Below, one piece after another: positions 21,001 through 37,030 of a DNA stretch of 64,000 nucleotides. Position 1 is the first letter of the stretch, and each line of letters begins with the position of its first letter. The notes below the pieces were generated by a model. The model did no database searches, was not told the origin of the DNA, and saw only the letters and a list, made by a program, of their open reading frames with translations. The translations under genes and the position numbers were made by a program. The DNA comes from Polytrichum commune (taxonomy: Eukaryota; Streptophyta; Polytrichopsida; Polytrichales; Polytrichaceae): contig OX485809.1 of NCBI GenBank assembly GCA_950295325.1, positions 34,672,144 through 34,736,143 on the forward strand, in the 5' to 3' direction.

Positions 21001-24000
21001 CTCAAATGTAGGCGCTGCATAAGACTAGTGCTCAAATAAGGTCTGCTTACCTTATGATTCTCATGGATTCAAAGTCTTATGGCATATGGTCGTTAAAAGT
21101 TTATCTTCTGATTTTAGAGGAACATTTGTTTTGGTTTGTGTCCCGTTTTTCTCTTCTATCCACTTCAGGAAGCACGGAGGCATCCTTCGGAATACAAGCC
21201 CACTGCTCATCTTGGGGTTTGTGAGGCTTATTGTGACTAAGGGTGTTGACTATCAGGTGAGGCTGGCAAGTCTGTCATGAGAATTTAAACCCTTCCTTCC
21301 CCTAAAAAGGGCATTGGGTTAAAGATCATCCAGGAGCCTAAAGATCAATTTTAATATTTTATTACAATATATGTGCAGGAACATGTGGGTGAATATGGAG
21401 TGCATTGGAATTTTTTCTTCACATTGGCAGGAGTGGGCCTCCTGACCTCTTTAATCTGCATTCCACCTTCATGGTGTGGTTCTTTGGGCGTTTTTCTTCT
21501 TACAGGTATTTCTAGTCTTTTTTGGATGATTGTTTCCAGATTAATGTATGTTACAGTCAGTTTCAGACACCCATGTGACCCAAAAAAAATAAAATTCAAG
21601 GTGCCACTAGGTGACAACATGACATGCCGCATTTAGTAATTTAGGCATTCATGGGTAGAATTAATTATGTACAAAACCGACAGGCACATAGGGTATCTGG
21701 GATTTGGGAAAATGTAGTGTAGGGTTTTGCAAGTTGACGTGACATCAAAGCGACATAATTGATGAACCAGCAGCTGTGAAGTTTATATCTTATGCTTCAA
21801 CAAAGACAGTAAAGTGTGCGTCATCAGAGTGGAAGTACCAATAAATGTGTCAAATTGTTCCAGCAGCCAGTTGTACATAAACACAATATATGAAGATCGA
21901 AAACAAAGAGCAAAGGAAACTCGTTCATCCTTAAATCCATTTACATGCATTCTGCTCATTAAAAATGTTGTCTCAGTTTTCTAGACAAAAGTAAAAATGT
22001 GGCTTTATGTGCAGTGTACCAGATTGTGCTTTCAAGTGGTCTTAATGTATACTTGATGTCACCACAACGAGGTCCGGGGCTTCTCAGCCTTAACAAAGAA
22101 GGCATCGCAAGTACTCTGGGTGAGTATTCTACTCATTCTCATTTGCAGTCCACACAATACCAGAGGGTGCTATCTGGTTCGACACAAAATAATTCATTTT
22201 TGGAATGAATCTGACACGTGTCATGCATATTGGTCAACCCCCATTGAATCCTATGTGGAATTGATCTTCCAACACTACAATTGTTTAAGCAGACATCACT
22301 CTAAGGTAATGCATTTGACAAACTGGACAAAATTTCATATTGAAATGCTAAGGATGTGGTGGTGGAGAGTGGCAGGTTATTGGGGTCTATATCTGATAAG
22401 TGTACAGCTAGGCTATCATTTAAACCTGAAGGAGGGGAGCGTGGTTCAAAAACTTTGGCATTCCAAGGAAAAGAAAGACAACCAATCACGTGTTTCGCGA
22501 TGGGGTGTTACGGCAGATATATGGGTCTTTGACATGGTTCTCTGGTCAGTATTCTGTTGCTAAAAAATAAAATTTAAATAATCACTGTTGTTAATGATGT
22601 TTTTAGTAAAGAACACTCCTATTTGAGACATAGTCTATACATAAGAAGTTTTAAAACATGTATTAATAATAGATCAGGAGCCTCGCTTTTTAAGTCCTTG
22701 TAGCACACGTCACATGTGGAGGCGAAGTGAGGTAGACAAGCCTAATTTGGTTACTTGATTGGACACATACATATGAGTGGTGCAGTTAGGTGTGGATCTA
22801 AGAAAGGACACCACAAAGACGTGTTTAAAGAGGTTGGACTACTTGCTCAAAATTTGTTAACCATTGTAGGTTTAAAAGTCAACATCCTTATTTGAGGACC
22901 TATATGATCATTCAAGAAGAAAGAGAATCTTCACTTTGATAATGAATAAGATATTCATATGAGCTCAGAATATGATCAGGAAAATGGCTATGGCCTTGAT
23001 TTGGGTTCTCTAATCATCTTGTACTAATCACTTGTTCAATATCCTGGGCGAAGTGGCCTAATTGGAAAAAGAAGCCATCTAAGTTCCAAGTTCTTGCTTT
23101 TGGATGCATATTCCAAGAGCTTGACCTCGTGAATTGTGTTATGCAGGGTTCTTGCATTCCATGCAGACTACTTTGTAGAGAGAATCTCTCGTCGAACTGT
23201 AAGAACGCCTGAAAACCCCTCTGCATGTGTCCCTACAAGGCTGGTTATGAGAGTGTCTTGACATTCATGTTACAATTGTTGTGAAGGACACGAAACTCTA
23301 TACAAATGTGTGACAAGATGTTAATATGATGCAGGAAAGTAAAGGGCAACCTACTTAGGAGAGTAGTTTTGAGTTCTGTATCTTGGTTGCATCGATTCTG
23401 TGTGCTGTTGGACTTTGTTGTGATCATTTTGTTGTAATCATTTTGTGTTGGCTGCAGTGCAACCTTGCATATGTTTTGTTTGTGCTGGCCCAGAACTTTG
23501 AGGTATGAGCTCTACTTTGGAGATTCTCAGGATGTATGAACGTATTCACATTCTGCTTTACTTGTTTGTCGTATTTTGGTTTTGAGTGTTTTTGTCCCAA
23601 ATGGTTCTGAAGAATACAGAATGGGTGTGGGTGTTGGAATTCTGCAGGTAATTGGCATATTTATGCTTGCCGATGTGTTGCTTCCACTGCAACAATTATC
23701 AGTACTGAACATTTTTGACAACAACATGCTGCCTGCCTTTTTGCTGGTAAGTGTAACTTGCTGCCCAAAGCAATCTAAGTGAATGTATGTAGACCATGTG
23801 GCCCTATTGTGACAGTTGGATTTCATTGGGAATTGCCTCATCTGTTAGCAATTGCAAATCATGCAATTTGTGATTTCAGGTTTCAGAATCGCAGTTGAGA
23901 TGCAAAAGTCATAAGATGTCTAAGTGAACATTTTCTTCCTCATAAAGTGATGACACATGACCTCTCAATTGTGCTAACAATGGTGCCTAAGGAATCTATA

Positions 24001-24318
24001 ATGGTTGATATGTTTTGAGCACGTAGTAATATGTGTCTTTTTGGTGTCCATTCTTAAATACAAGGCTTGCCATATACCACTTAAAATACAGGTGTCCAAT
24101 TTGAGAAGATTGACCACATAAGGCCCACTTACCTTATTCAATATCCATTTTTGGGTGCCCTGCAGGCAAATCTGTTGACAGGAGCAGTGAACATGAGCAT
24201 GCACACCATATTTGTGGCTCCAGCCAAAGCATTTGCAACTCTACTGCTATACATGGCAGTATTAGTTGGCTGCATGGGAGTGGCTGATAAGAAAAAGCTT
24301 AGACTGAAATTTTGGTAG
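18095..24318 (+). CDS. GPI-anchored wall transfer protein 1 / PIG-W inositol acyltransferase
   Basis: PIG-W/GWT1 is a multi-pass ER protein that acylates the inositol of GlcN-PI during GPI-anchor synthesis. Exons with fitting phases: 18095-18147, 18341-18404, 18983-19104, 19736 to about 19810, 20222-20311, 20492-20565, 21169-21256, 21379-21505, 22015-22119, 22376-22544, 23147-23198, 23458-23502, 23648-23746 and 24166-24318. Family hallmarks include [13 protein letters not shown] near the N-terminus, ILAVDF...[84 protein letters not shown] and [11 protein letters not shown] near the C-terminus. The ATG at 18095 fits the N-terminus. One short exon between exons 2 and 3, and one before 20222, are not resolved. 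All recognised exons are intact. The LINE ends about 400 bases upstream. Confidence 0.9.
18890..18949. repeat. Small inverted repeat in PIG-W intron
   Basis: GTTGAGTCAGTG (18890-18901) and its exact reverse complement (18938-18949) form a 12-bp stem with a 36-base loop. The GTTGAGTCAGTG motif recurs near 55070 in a TRS130 intron. Confidence 0.6.
19211..19232 (+). repeat. Short telomere-like TTTAGGG motif
   Basis: Two to three TTTAGGG units lie in a PIG-W intron. It is too short to be an interstitial telomere and resembles a telobox. Confidence 0.4.
20020..20170 (+). repeat. PIG-W intron repeat, copy 1
   Basis: The sequence (TGGCCCTGTTGTGGACA..., ...GATTGCTAATTTTGAATC...) recurs in diverged form at about 20740-20870 and 23800-23945, all in introns of the same gene. 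The origin is unknown. Confidence 0.5.
20740..21035 (+). repeat. PIG-W intron repeat, copy 2, joined to a foldback-family arm
   Basis: The first part matches 20020-20170. From about 20880 it continues as a left-arm copy of the foldback repeat family (core TTAACTATTAGACCTACAAT, ATTTTGAGCTCATAGT). Confidence 0.5.
22785..22965 (-). repeat. Foldback-family arm in PIG-W intron
   Basis: This is a right-arm orientation copy (AGAGGTTGGACTACTTGCTCAAAA, then AACCATTGTAGG, then GAGAATCTTCACTTTGAT), reverse-complementary to the arms at 20880, 23940, 32190 and 36620. Confidence 0.55.
23800..24130 (+). repeat. PIG-W intron repeat, copy 3, joined to a foldback-family arm
   Basis: The order of components is the same as in copy 2: the intron repeat (23800-23945) is followed by a left arm of the foldback family (23945-24130). 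The compound arrangement suggests the two pieces move or duplicate together. Confidence 0.5.
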
Positions 24319-25996
24319 CACTTTTAATTTACTTCTAAATTAATCCAACACACGTATTCATTATTATTATCAGATAGGTAGAACTCTTGGTCCCCTCTTT
24401 TTCCTCTGGTTAAAATTCTACTTGTAGTTGAAGCATTGACACTAAGGTATTTGTGCCGAATTTGGGCACTTCCAATTCCACAGACCTATCCAGTTGTTGG
24501 ATCAGCAAGCTGGAGAACTCATCCTGCTACTATTTCTGAATAAGAAATTTGTGATTAGAGCTTCTATGCTCTTGAGATCTCCAATTACAGGCAATATAGT
24601 CCATTTCGAGGTCCATATGTGCTTAGATCGGCACTTCAATGTGCATACTCAATTGTAACATGACATTTTTAGATTAAAAATTTGCATTGATACGTGTTGT
24701 GTCTCAAATATGCATGGAAATGGTCCCAACCCATTTACAAATAGGTGCAACATGTAGCATGTCTTCAGCCATGTTTAGAAAACAAGAGCCTTTATACATC
24801 AATTGCCAAATTCAAGATTCATGAATTGCATCAATCGTCTATGGGGAGGCTCCCCTTGTGTGCCTGAAATGAGCAGTGAGATTGAGATGACAGTTTTATA
24901 GAAATACCACTTCTTCCGACAGTAAGTGTACATACTCAGATAAATTATCTCCAAACTTCAAAATCATGTATCCAGATCGCAGGGAAAAATTCTCATAGAA
25001 TGCTGCAGTAACAATGTACATGTCAAGTGCTGTACAATCAATAGACCATCTTTATCAATATGCAATCTAGAGTAGCTCAAAGCTGAGCATGTCATGGAAA
25101 ATATAGAAATTTCTACCGCTTTATATATTTTGTCTAATAAAGAAAAGGTCAGCATCATAGCCACTGATGAGTCTTGCCATATTTTTGCAAATTAATGAAA
25201 TGAAATGAAATTGATTTGAAGTCCGGAAAGCCAAAAAGGCTAATGGGAGGTTGAAAATGAGAGGTTGAAAATAGAACCAAGACATGTTCCTCAACATGCA
25301 AAAATTTACAAGTCAATAGGTGTACAATTTGACCTTAGAAATTCTTAGTTCCTTGGAACTAGAATGAGATAGCTGGAGTCTTGCACATTTGTAATCTACT
25401 CCAACACAAAACATTAACCTGAAAAACTATTTGCACATTCTGTGCAATGGCAAGTGTCCAAGAACAATCTTGGGAGAAGCTCACCTCCCACCTAACTACA
25501 AAGGGCACCAACTGAACCATTATAGCTATCTTATTTTTCATGGGTGGATGGTCATCAGTCCAGACCTTGCTTCTGTGTATGTTTTTCATTCCTGAAGTAG
25601 CAAATGTCATGAGGAAAAAAATATACACATGAATTCTTACCTACGTAATCATTTGGGCGAAACAAGCCTGCAGACTGAAGCAACTTGTAGAATGTCACCA
25701 CCCAATCCTTCGTACAAGCCCACCTGTCCCATGTCATGAATAGTATGATTACAGAGTGCACCCATAGGCCTCAAGCTAAAAGATGGATTTCTCAAGAAAA
25801 GTTGAGACTCATCCAACAATTTCCAAATGGTCAGATTGGCAGAGTTCTAGAAACTTCTGTGTCGGATGCATATATAGAAGGTATGCATCAGATGTTGTAG
25901 TGTGGTAAAGCCCGGTAGTGCAGGCACATGGGCAAGAAGGCTCTCTGACAAATACATCATTGAAATTCTGCAGCTGCTTCATTTGCACCATTTGCT
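24319..25996. other. Intergenic region between convergent genes
   Basis: This is 1.7 kb between the PIG-W stop and the katanin stop, holding the two 3' UTRs. Besides a short AATTGATTTGAAGTCCGG-type repeat at about 25205-25240, related to sequences near 38470 and 40690, I see no gene. Confidence 0.5.
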
Positions 25997-30341
<4,345 letters not shown>

Positions 30342-31221
30342 TCTGCTCCCTGCCCCCCCCCACCCCTCCTCTCTCTCTCTGTCTCTCTCTGTGCCTGCCC
30401 CTCTCTCTGTCTCTGTCTCTGTGTCCGTCTCTCTCTCTCTATCTATCTACCTATCTATCTCTGTCTTCTTATCTCCTGTTGTTTGCCTCCTGCTGCCCTG
30501 CTGCCTCCACGGAGACCTTTCTCGTCCCTCCGCCCCCTTCAATCATTTCACCGACGAAGGCCACAACATCGCCCCCATTCAAACAGCCACCAATGCCAAT
30601 GTGCCCACACCTACTCCGCCCTACCCTACCATACCCGATGCACCTTCATTTTCCTCCGCAGGAAGAGCTCCCCCCACTCTCCGATCGGCTCGTCCGCCAA
30701 CACCACCTCACACTCCCCGCACCTCTCTCATCATTATCATCACCATCACCATCACCATCATCCTCGCCCACGCCAACCTGAATCGAATCGCTCGAATCGC
30801 CCGAATCGCCCTCCCTCCCCTCCTGCTGCCGCTGCTCCTCCTCCTCCTCCTCCTTCTCCCGCTCCACCACCTCAAACTCTCAAACTCTCAAGCCCTCCTC
30901 TGCCTCCAAACCAAAACCATGCAAAAACAATCCAATAATCGCTCTGCCTCCGCCTCTGCCTCTGGCCTCTGCTGCAACGCTAACAGGTTCGTTGTGCGGC
31001 GCTGACAGCAGGAGGCAGATGAGCGAGTGCGCATACGGATCGCCTGCATCTCCCCTCCCCCTGCATCCTCCATCCCATCGCCATGGCCATCACTTGCATC
31101 ACTGCGACTTGTCAGGCCAGCAGATGCTTCCTGCCACTACCCACCTACTTCCTTCCTCCCTTCCTTACATACATAGGCAAATGGCAGGCAGCAGCTGATC
31201 GAGTCAGTGATCAGCCAGCCA

Positions 31222-31276
<55 letters not shown>

Positions 31277-31331
31277 GCTGCTGCTGCTGCTTTTGTCTGC
31301 CCTGCCTCTTGTTTGCAATGGAGTCTTGGCT
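30342..31331 (-). promoter_or_regulatory. Katanin upstream region, GA/CT-rich leader
   Basis: The kilobase upstream of the katanin ATG is dominated by simple sequence. CT/TCTG repeats lie at 30358-30470, a (CCT)n-like stretch around 30830-30860, and a (CT)n run of about 47 bases at 31226-31272. On the katanin strand these are GA repeats, frequent in plant 5' leaders and promoters. The open frames on the plus strand at 30274-31005 are serine/proline/leucine readings of this DNA and are not genes. Confidence 0.5.
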
Positions 31332-31409
31332 ATGGCCGCTCCTCCACCTTCATCGTTGTGCGGCGCTGTATTCTCTGCTTTCAAGCTTCCCTCCAGCGGC
31401 AGGCTCTTG
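31332..31409 (+). CDS. Possible first exon of an unidentified divergent gene
   Basis: An ATG opens 26 codons (MAAPPPSSLCG, then AVFSAFKLPSSGRLL) ending at a strong donor, TTG|GTGAGTGAG, in phase 0. The composition resembles a plant transit or signal region. It lies about 1 kb upstream of katanin and in the opposite direction. I find no convincing continuation downstream, where repeats begin, so it may be a truncated gene, an exon of a gene with a very long intron, or chance. Confidence 0.25.
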
Positions 31410-32174
31410 GTGAGTGAGATAGACTCCTTGGCCTTCGCTTTCCTTTGCCTTGCCTTGCCTTGCCTTTGGCCCCTTCCTTGCTACCTTTGGAGTGAGTCGA
31501 GTCAATTGTTCTCTCTCTCTGCCAACGTTCCATTTACGAACCCTTTCCTCTCCCTCCTTTTCCACTCCACTCAAACCAATCACTACGTATGTATGTACAT
31601 CTAACTTAGCTTATGTGGTGTATATGCTCACTCTTCTTCATTGGACGCCTATAAGCCTACATGGGTCTTAAATGGCTACTTTTTTCCAACAAGCCCACTT
31701 CTCTTAGGACATGAAACACGCAATCAACTTAGAGCATGATCACAAGTTGTACACCAAGCACAAACACAAGGAGTGCTAAAATCGGGTAACATTTACCTTT
31801 GAGTGGAGTAGTCTTGTTGTATGTCCCACACGTTCACTCTGTACGAGCTCCCTAAATGGTGAGTCCCATGATCAAAGCTAATATCTTATAATACACAAGG
31901 TTTTCATAGAACTAGATGAAATTAATATTCTAGTCGGACAAAGATTGTGAGGTGTTGATAGTTGGTTTCTTTATAGAGGGGTTGAAACCCACACCGCACT
32001 ATACCAAAGCTTTCCAAATTAACACGGAGGGCTTTACAAGGGCACACTAATGGTACGGTAACGGTTGCGGCCTATTGAGCAACTTCAAACCATAACCATT
32101 CCATTGCATCCAACTTGATGCTCTTGGTGTGAGATGATTACCATATCCAAATTGAGGTTGTTAACAACTTTCTT

Positions 32175-32835
32175 GTCATTTTTGGAGCTCATCATCAAAG
32201 TGAAGATTCTTGAGCTCATTACATAGTCCTATAGGTTCCCCCCACCCCCCCAATCATGTTGACTATTGAGCCTAGAATAGTTAACATATTTTGAGCACAT
32301 AGTGCAATCCAATTTATACACATATCTTTTTGGTATCCTTTCTTGGAGACACGCCTAACTACATTGCACTCAAATAAGAAAAGTAATCCAATTAGGGTTA
32401 TCTACCCTCATAGTTTTGAGTGGTAAGTATATGGTATGGTAAGTATATGGTATGACTTGTAGGTAAGAACGGGAACCAAAAGACACGTGTTACGATGAGC
32501 TTGGAGCATGTGCTCCAAATATAAACAACATTGTTCTAGGTTCGGTGAAGTAAGTGGCCGTGATTCTTACAAATTTCTTAATCATACACCTATACTTGAG
32601 TGGTGTGTGGCTCTAAGAACAACCACCAACAAATATTTATATGTGTTTAGAAGAGATCGATTTACGTGCTTAAGGGATCGTCAACCATTCTAAGTTCAAT
32701 AGTCAACATAATGGAAGGGGGACCACGGGGGGGGGGTATCACTTAACATGTATGGTCACTTAATAAGCTCGATAATCTTTATTTTGATGATGGATTAAAA
32801 AAATTTACAAGCTCCATAAAACACGAGATAATGGC
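32175..32835. repeat. Foldback-family element, two arms
   Basis: The left arm (about 32175-32350) has AAAGTGAAGATTCTTGAGCTC, TTGACTATTGAGCCTAGAAT and TATTTTGAGCACATAG. The right arm (about 32480-32830) is its reverse complement in diverged and interrupted form. A G-run (GGGGGGGGG) near 32730 lies in the right arm where the left has a C-run. Confidence 0.6.
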
Positions 32836-32999
32836 TCAGGACACAATTTGTAATTTGCAATCACCTTGCACTAAGTGTGTATTTCATGATTTAGGAGAAG
32901 TTGATGTAGAGCTTAAAGTGTCCATTTCAAGCTCAATTACCTTATATGGCAAGGCATGTAATTAAGAACACACGTCAAAAACACACATGTTACGATGGG

Positions 33000-33360
33000 A
33001 TTGGACTATGTGCTCAGAATATAGACATCATTCTATGCTCAATAGTTAACACATATTTGATCCATCTAGTACAAACCATCTCCTTTCCTTTTCCATTGCC
33101 TCTTCACTCCAAGAGATGACTACACCTAATGTACCTATACAGACCTTACTATGTGGGCACTCGTCTTCATTGAAGATATTGAAACATGGTGCCTATTTGG
33201 ACACCAATTTTGGAGCATTATATGGCAAGAGTGGATGCCCAACAACACATGTGTTACGATGAGATTGGACTATGTGCTCAAAAGATTGTTAATCATTGAA
33301 GGTTCATCGTCAACAATACAATTGGGAGAGCATATGTGATCATTTAAAGATAAAGGGGTT
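33000..33360 (-). repeat. Foldback-family arm copies
   Basis: A right-arm orientation unit (GATTGGACTATGTGCTCA, AATCATTGAAGGTTCAT, CATATGTGATCA) is present, with an adjoining second partial unit at 33470-33600. Confidence 0.5.
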
Positions 33361-34799
33361 TCCATTATAGAACACAATGAGATGACTACACGTAAGGCAT
33401 GTGGGCCTTATGTGGTTATTATTTTGTATGGGACACCTATATTTGGGTGGTGAATAGCAAGCTAGTAGACAATCAATAATGGTTGCCAAGAAGATAATTG
33501 TTTCAATAAGATTGGACTATGTGCTCCAACTATTAGATACCATTCTAGGTTCATATAGTTAAGACACTTGCAAGGAGGACCCATGTGATCACTTAAAAAA
33601 AATGGTGGATGAATGGACATGCCTGTGTAACCTTCAAAAGGCCCAAATACCCATTCTAGGCTCAGTGCATCATATGAAGGTGTTTAAGGTCACTTATCGT
33701 TGTTCTAAATCAACAATATCAAAATCGATCGTATCTCCAATCATTAAATTTATAGATTTTATTCTTCCAATTGGACTTGGATGTATGTATGAAAAGGAAA
33801 AAGAAATAAAATACAAGTACGAGTTGAACTTGTACAAATAATGTTGGATTTAGCAACACATCATATATAGTTGATCATTGTCGTTGCATACAACCTAATT
33901 ATTTTCACTTCATTTTTGTAATTGAGATAAATAAAAAACAATTTCAAATGCATAGACCGAGTGGAGCATGGCTCTAACACATGTCGGGGGGTGTTAAATA
34001 TGTCACATAGACGATGCAATGGAAGCTTAGAACCTTAAAAAGGGTGAGGGCATGTGCTAACAAAAGGTGTCCATGATAGGTGTACCTACTCGCCTTACAT
34101 CGATCATTGCTTTGGAAGATATCTTTTTCTTACCCCGTGTGATTGGTAAGCCTAGGCCCTAGTACATAAACCTATGTTCTTTCAAGGTGTGATTATTGTA
34201 GGGTTTTGAAATAGGTGAGCATTGCCTAGCACATATAAAAGGTCATACAAGTGGATGTACTCCCCCCCCTAATGAATCAATTGTCAAGCTCGGGTAATGG
34301 AGTGGACGAAGTTTCCCATTCACATTTCACAATAAACTTCCAATTGTGCATTCTCCAAACTTGGTCCACAGCGTTTGTGTCTTAATTAATGCATGAAATC
34401 TCTCTCGATAAGTCCCCAAAACCATTCCGTCTTGTTACAATGCAGTTTCAGTGTATCGCTTGATTCGGGACTTCAAGTGGTCCACGGGTGCACAAGACAC
34501 CATTATATCGAATGGAATTAAGCTTGGATTGCAGTGTGCATGTTTGCTTGTGTATCAATCCTCCCAAAGGGGGCATAATATCTTATGTTGTTTCATGGTT
34601 AACCGTGATCAACATATGGTTAAGGGGTTCACATTCATGTCGATACTTGGATACATGCGTTACTTTTATTTATTCAGTGTGCATCAATGACTCTTGCTTT
34701 GCCGCAATCACAAAAAATCGATAATATGGTGAACTAGGGCTGGTGGCATTGAGTTTGGCTGCAATGGTAAGGTACAAGTGCCTCATTCAGTTCCTTATT

Positions 34800-35015
34800 C
34801 TAACCGGACACACTATATTTGAGCGGTATACACTTAGGTGCATGAATGAATAGCAAATTAAAAGACACGTGTTCAAAAGAGATTGGACTACATACTCAAA
34901 ATTTGGGGGGCATTATTATTTTATAAAATTTTGGGGGACCTACATGGCCCTTTAACGAGCACGAGAATATTCACTTTGATCATGAATTTGAAGATATTCA
35001 TATGAACTTCAAAAA
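34800..35015 (-). repeat. Foldback-family arm copy
   Basis: A right-arm orientation copy (AGAGATTGGACTACATACTC, GAGAATATTCACTTTGATCA), close to the copy at 22785-22965. Confidence 0.5.
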
Positions 35016-35144
35016 CGATGAGGAAAGTGGTTACAACCTAGACTTGGATTTGCTAACCACCATCTCATACTATTTGTGTGTTGCGTATCCTTGGAGGAGT
35101 GGGCTAATCATAAAAAATCACCATTTAAGACACATCTACCTCAA

Positions 35145-35475
35145 TGTCTAGGGAGATTTTTGGGCATTATCGGTTGAGATCCTAGTGTTCCAAGTCCAAA
35201 TGGTTACATATTGACATCTTTCGGTTTTTCTTCATTAATTTGAGTTATATTCTCTAGATTTCTTGAAAACGATCAATAATTTTTCCTGAAGACTTGAGAG
35301 CTTCAACTGATTATTTATCGATTTGGGCAAACCAACCCATACATACACTCGTTCCTTGTTGAATGCATAAACCCTTGCTTCCAAGGAACTAATGTACAGG
35401 TTGGTTCGCCCCAACCCTATTTCTCAAACTCGACCGGTTCATCTGTAACTAACGGTCGGTCCTTCCCGTTCGTTG
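35145..35475 (+). repeat. ACCGGTT-rich dispersed repeat, copy 1
   Basis: The unit starts near GGGAGATTTTTGGGCAT, has TTCCTGAAG in the middle and ends with ACCGGTTCATCTGTAACTA. Related copies are at 39125-39340 and 39510-39700. Confidence 0.6.
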
Positions 35476-36619
35476 ATCTATTCTATCTTAAGCAATCAAA
35501 GGTATACATACATTCCCCTAGTGAAATCTAATAGGTGTTGCAAGTGCCAACACTAATGGACGAGTAATAAAATCCTAATCGATGTTGATTATGGAGTTGC
35601 CAAGAAAACCACACTTATGTACATTCTGACTCGCCAGAAGTAGACCCCGCGTACATGTAGAATGAAGCAATGGCGAAGATTTGTGGGAGAGGTCGGTGGG
35701 TGGGCTTCAAAATCCTCTAGCGGGCAGCGGGCAGCCTCCTTCCCCTGCCCAATCCTCTATCTTCATTTGCACATATTACACTTTTGTCCTTAAGGGCGAC
35801 TTTGTACACGGCCCTGGGGCCGGATGGAGGACCAGTCTGATTCTCAAGCATTAAGCCCTCATTCCGGCCCAGCTTTATGAACCTTTTCGGATTCATAACA
35901 TTATTCGGTTGTTATCAACTGTTCCATTTTCAATAATACCAGCACATGTTTGCACTCAAGTTTTTTCAGCATGAATTTGTTGGTGCAATGTTTTGATGCG
36001 AGGATAAATAATTTATAATTCCAAATAGAATTTGGCTTATTTCCGACCCCACCCATCGTACAAACACAGTTGAATAATGTTATGTCCCAACCTTGTCACA
36101 TGTAAAGTGATGAGACCTAATTTTAGGTCCCGGTGTTTTGGAGGGGGAGGATTAGTGCAGAGAATTTATCTTTCATGGATCGATGGTAGAGATGTTCATT
36201 GTCCAACATATGAGCCCAATCTAGTCCATGTTGAGAGTCTAAGCCCTTTGAAACCTTGTCCCGGTTCTTCCAAGCTAGCTGAAGATTTGGCACCAATTTT
36301 TTGCCACCTAGGACACCACTAGGATGAACAAATGTTTGGGCCCGACCATAGTATAAAGCCCTAGGGCTTGGTTTGATGAAACCAAGCAATCATATTGGCT
36401 GAAATTCTTCAAGTCTGGGGCAACCCTCAATCTGATCTTGAGTATAAAGTGGGCCTTACTACTCACCAACTAATAAGTAACTTGGTGGATGGTTTTTCCC
36501 TTCAAAATTTAATATAAAAAAAACTTGAACAACCTACTTCTCATACTAGGACATGAAACACGTCATTGGTACAAGATGATTAAGAAGTTTAAATCGAGGC
36601 CATAGCCACTTTCCTCTCA

Positions 36620-37030
36620 ATTTTTGGAGCTCATGTGAATGTCTTATTTGTTATCAAAGTGAAGATTCCCGCGTTCATTAAATGGTCACATACTCCTCTT
36701 CCAATTTGTTGACTATTAGCCTAGAATGGTTATCATATTTTGAGCACGCAACCCAATCTCTATTAAACACACGTTCTTTTGGTATCCATTCTTGGCACAC
36801 ATATACCACTAAATGTAGGGCTTTTCATAAGAAAAAAAATTGAATAAAAGATGAATGTCTATGTGCTCAAATTTTTCCTAGGTTCAATAGTCATCATAAT
36901 TGGAGGGGGGCCTATATATGTGATCATTTCATTTTGCTAATGTTGATGGGAAAGAGAATTTTCACTTTGGTAATCAATCAAATATTCATACGAACTCCAA
37001 ATCTTATCATTAAGAATGACAACATACACA
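36620..37030. repeat. Foldback-family element, best two-armed copy
   Basis: The left arm (36620-36800) and right arm (36850-37030) are imperfect reverse complements over about 170 bases. Paired blocks include ATCAAAGTGAAGATTCC with GAGAATTTTCACTTTGGT, TTGACTATTAGCCTAGAATG with CCTAGGTTCAATAGTCATCA, and TTTTGAGCACG with TGTGCTCAAA. The spacer is about 50 bases, and there is no coding sequence. This form is typical of MITE/foldback elements. Confidence 0.65.

Noticed and set aside
31083-31604. 173-codon plus-strand open frame
   Set aside because: Driven by the (CT)n microsatellite; only the 78-base exon-like part with a donor is kept as a weak candidate.
36077-36389. Opposing open frames of about 80 codons in the gene-poor region
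   Set aside because: No domain, no splice context and no repeat or homology that I recognise.
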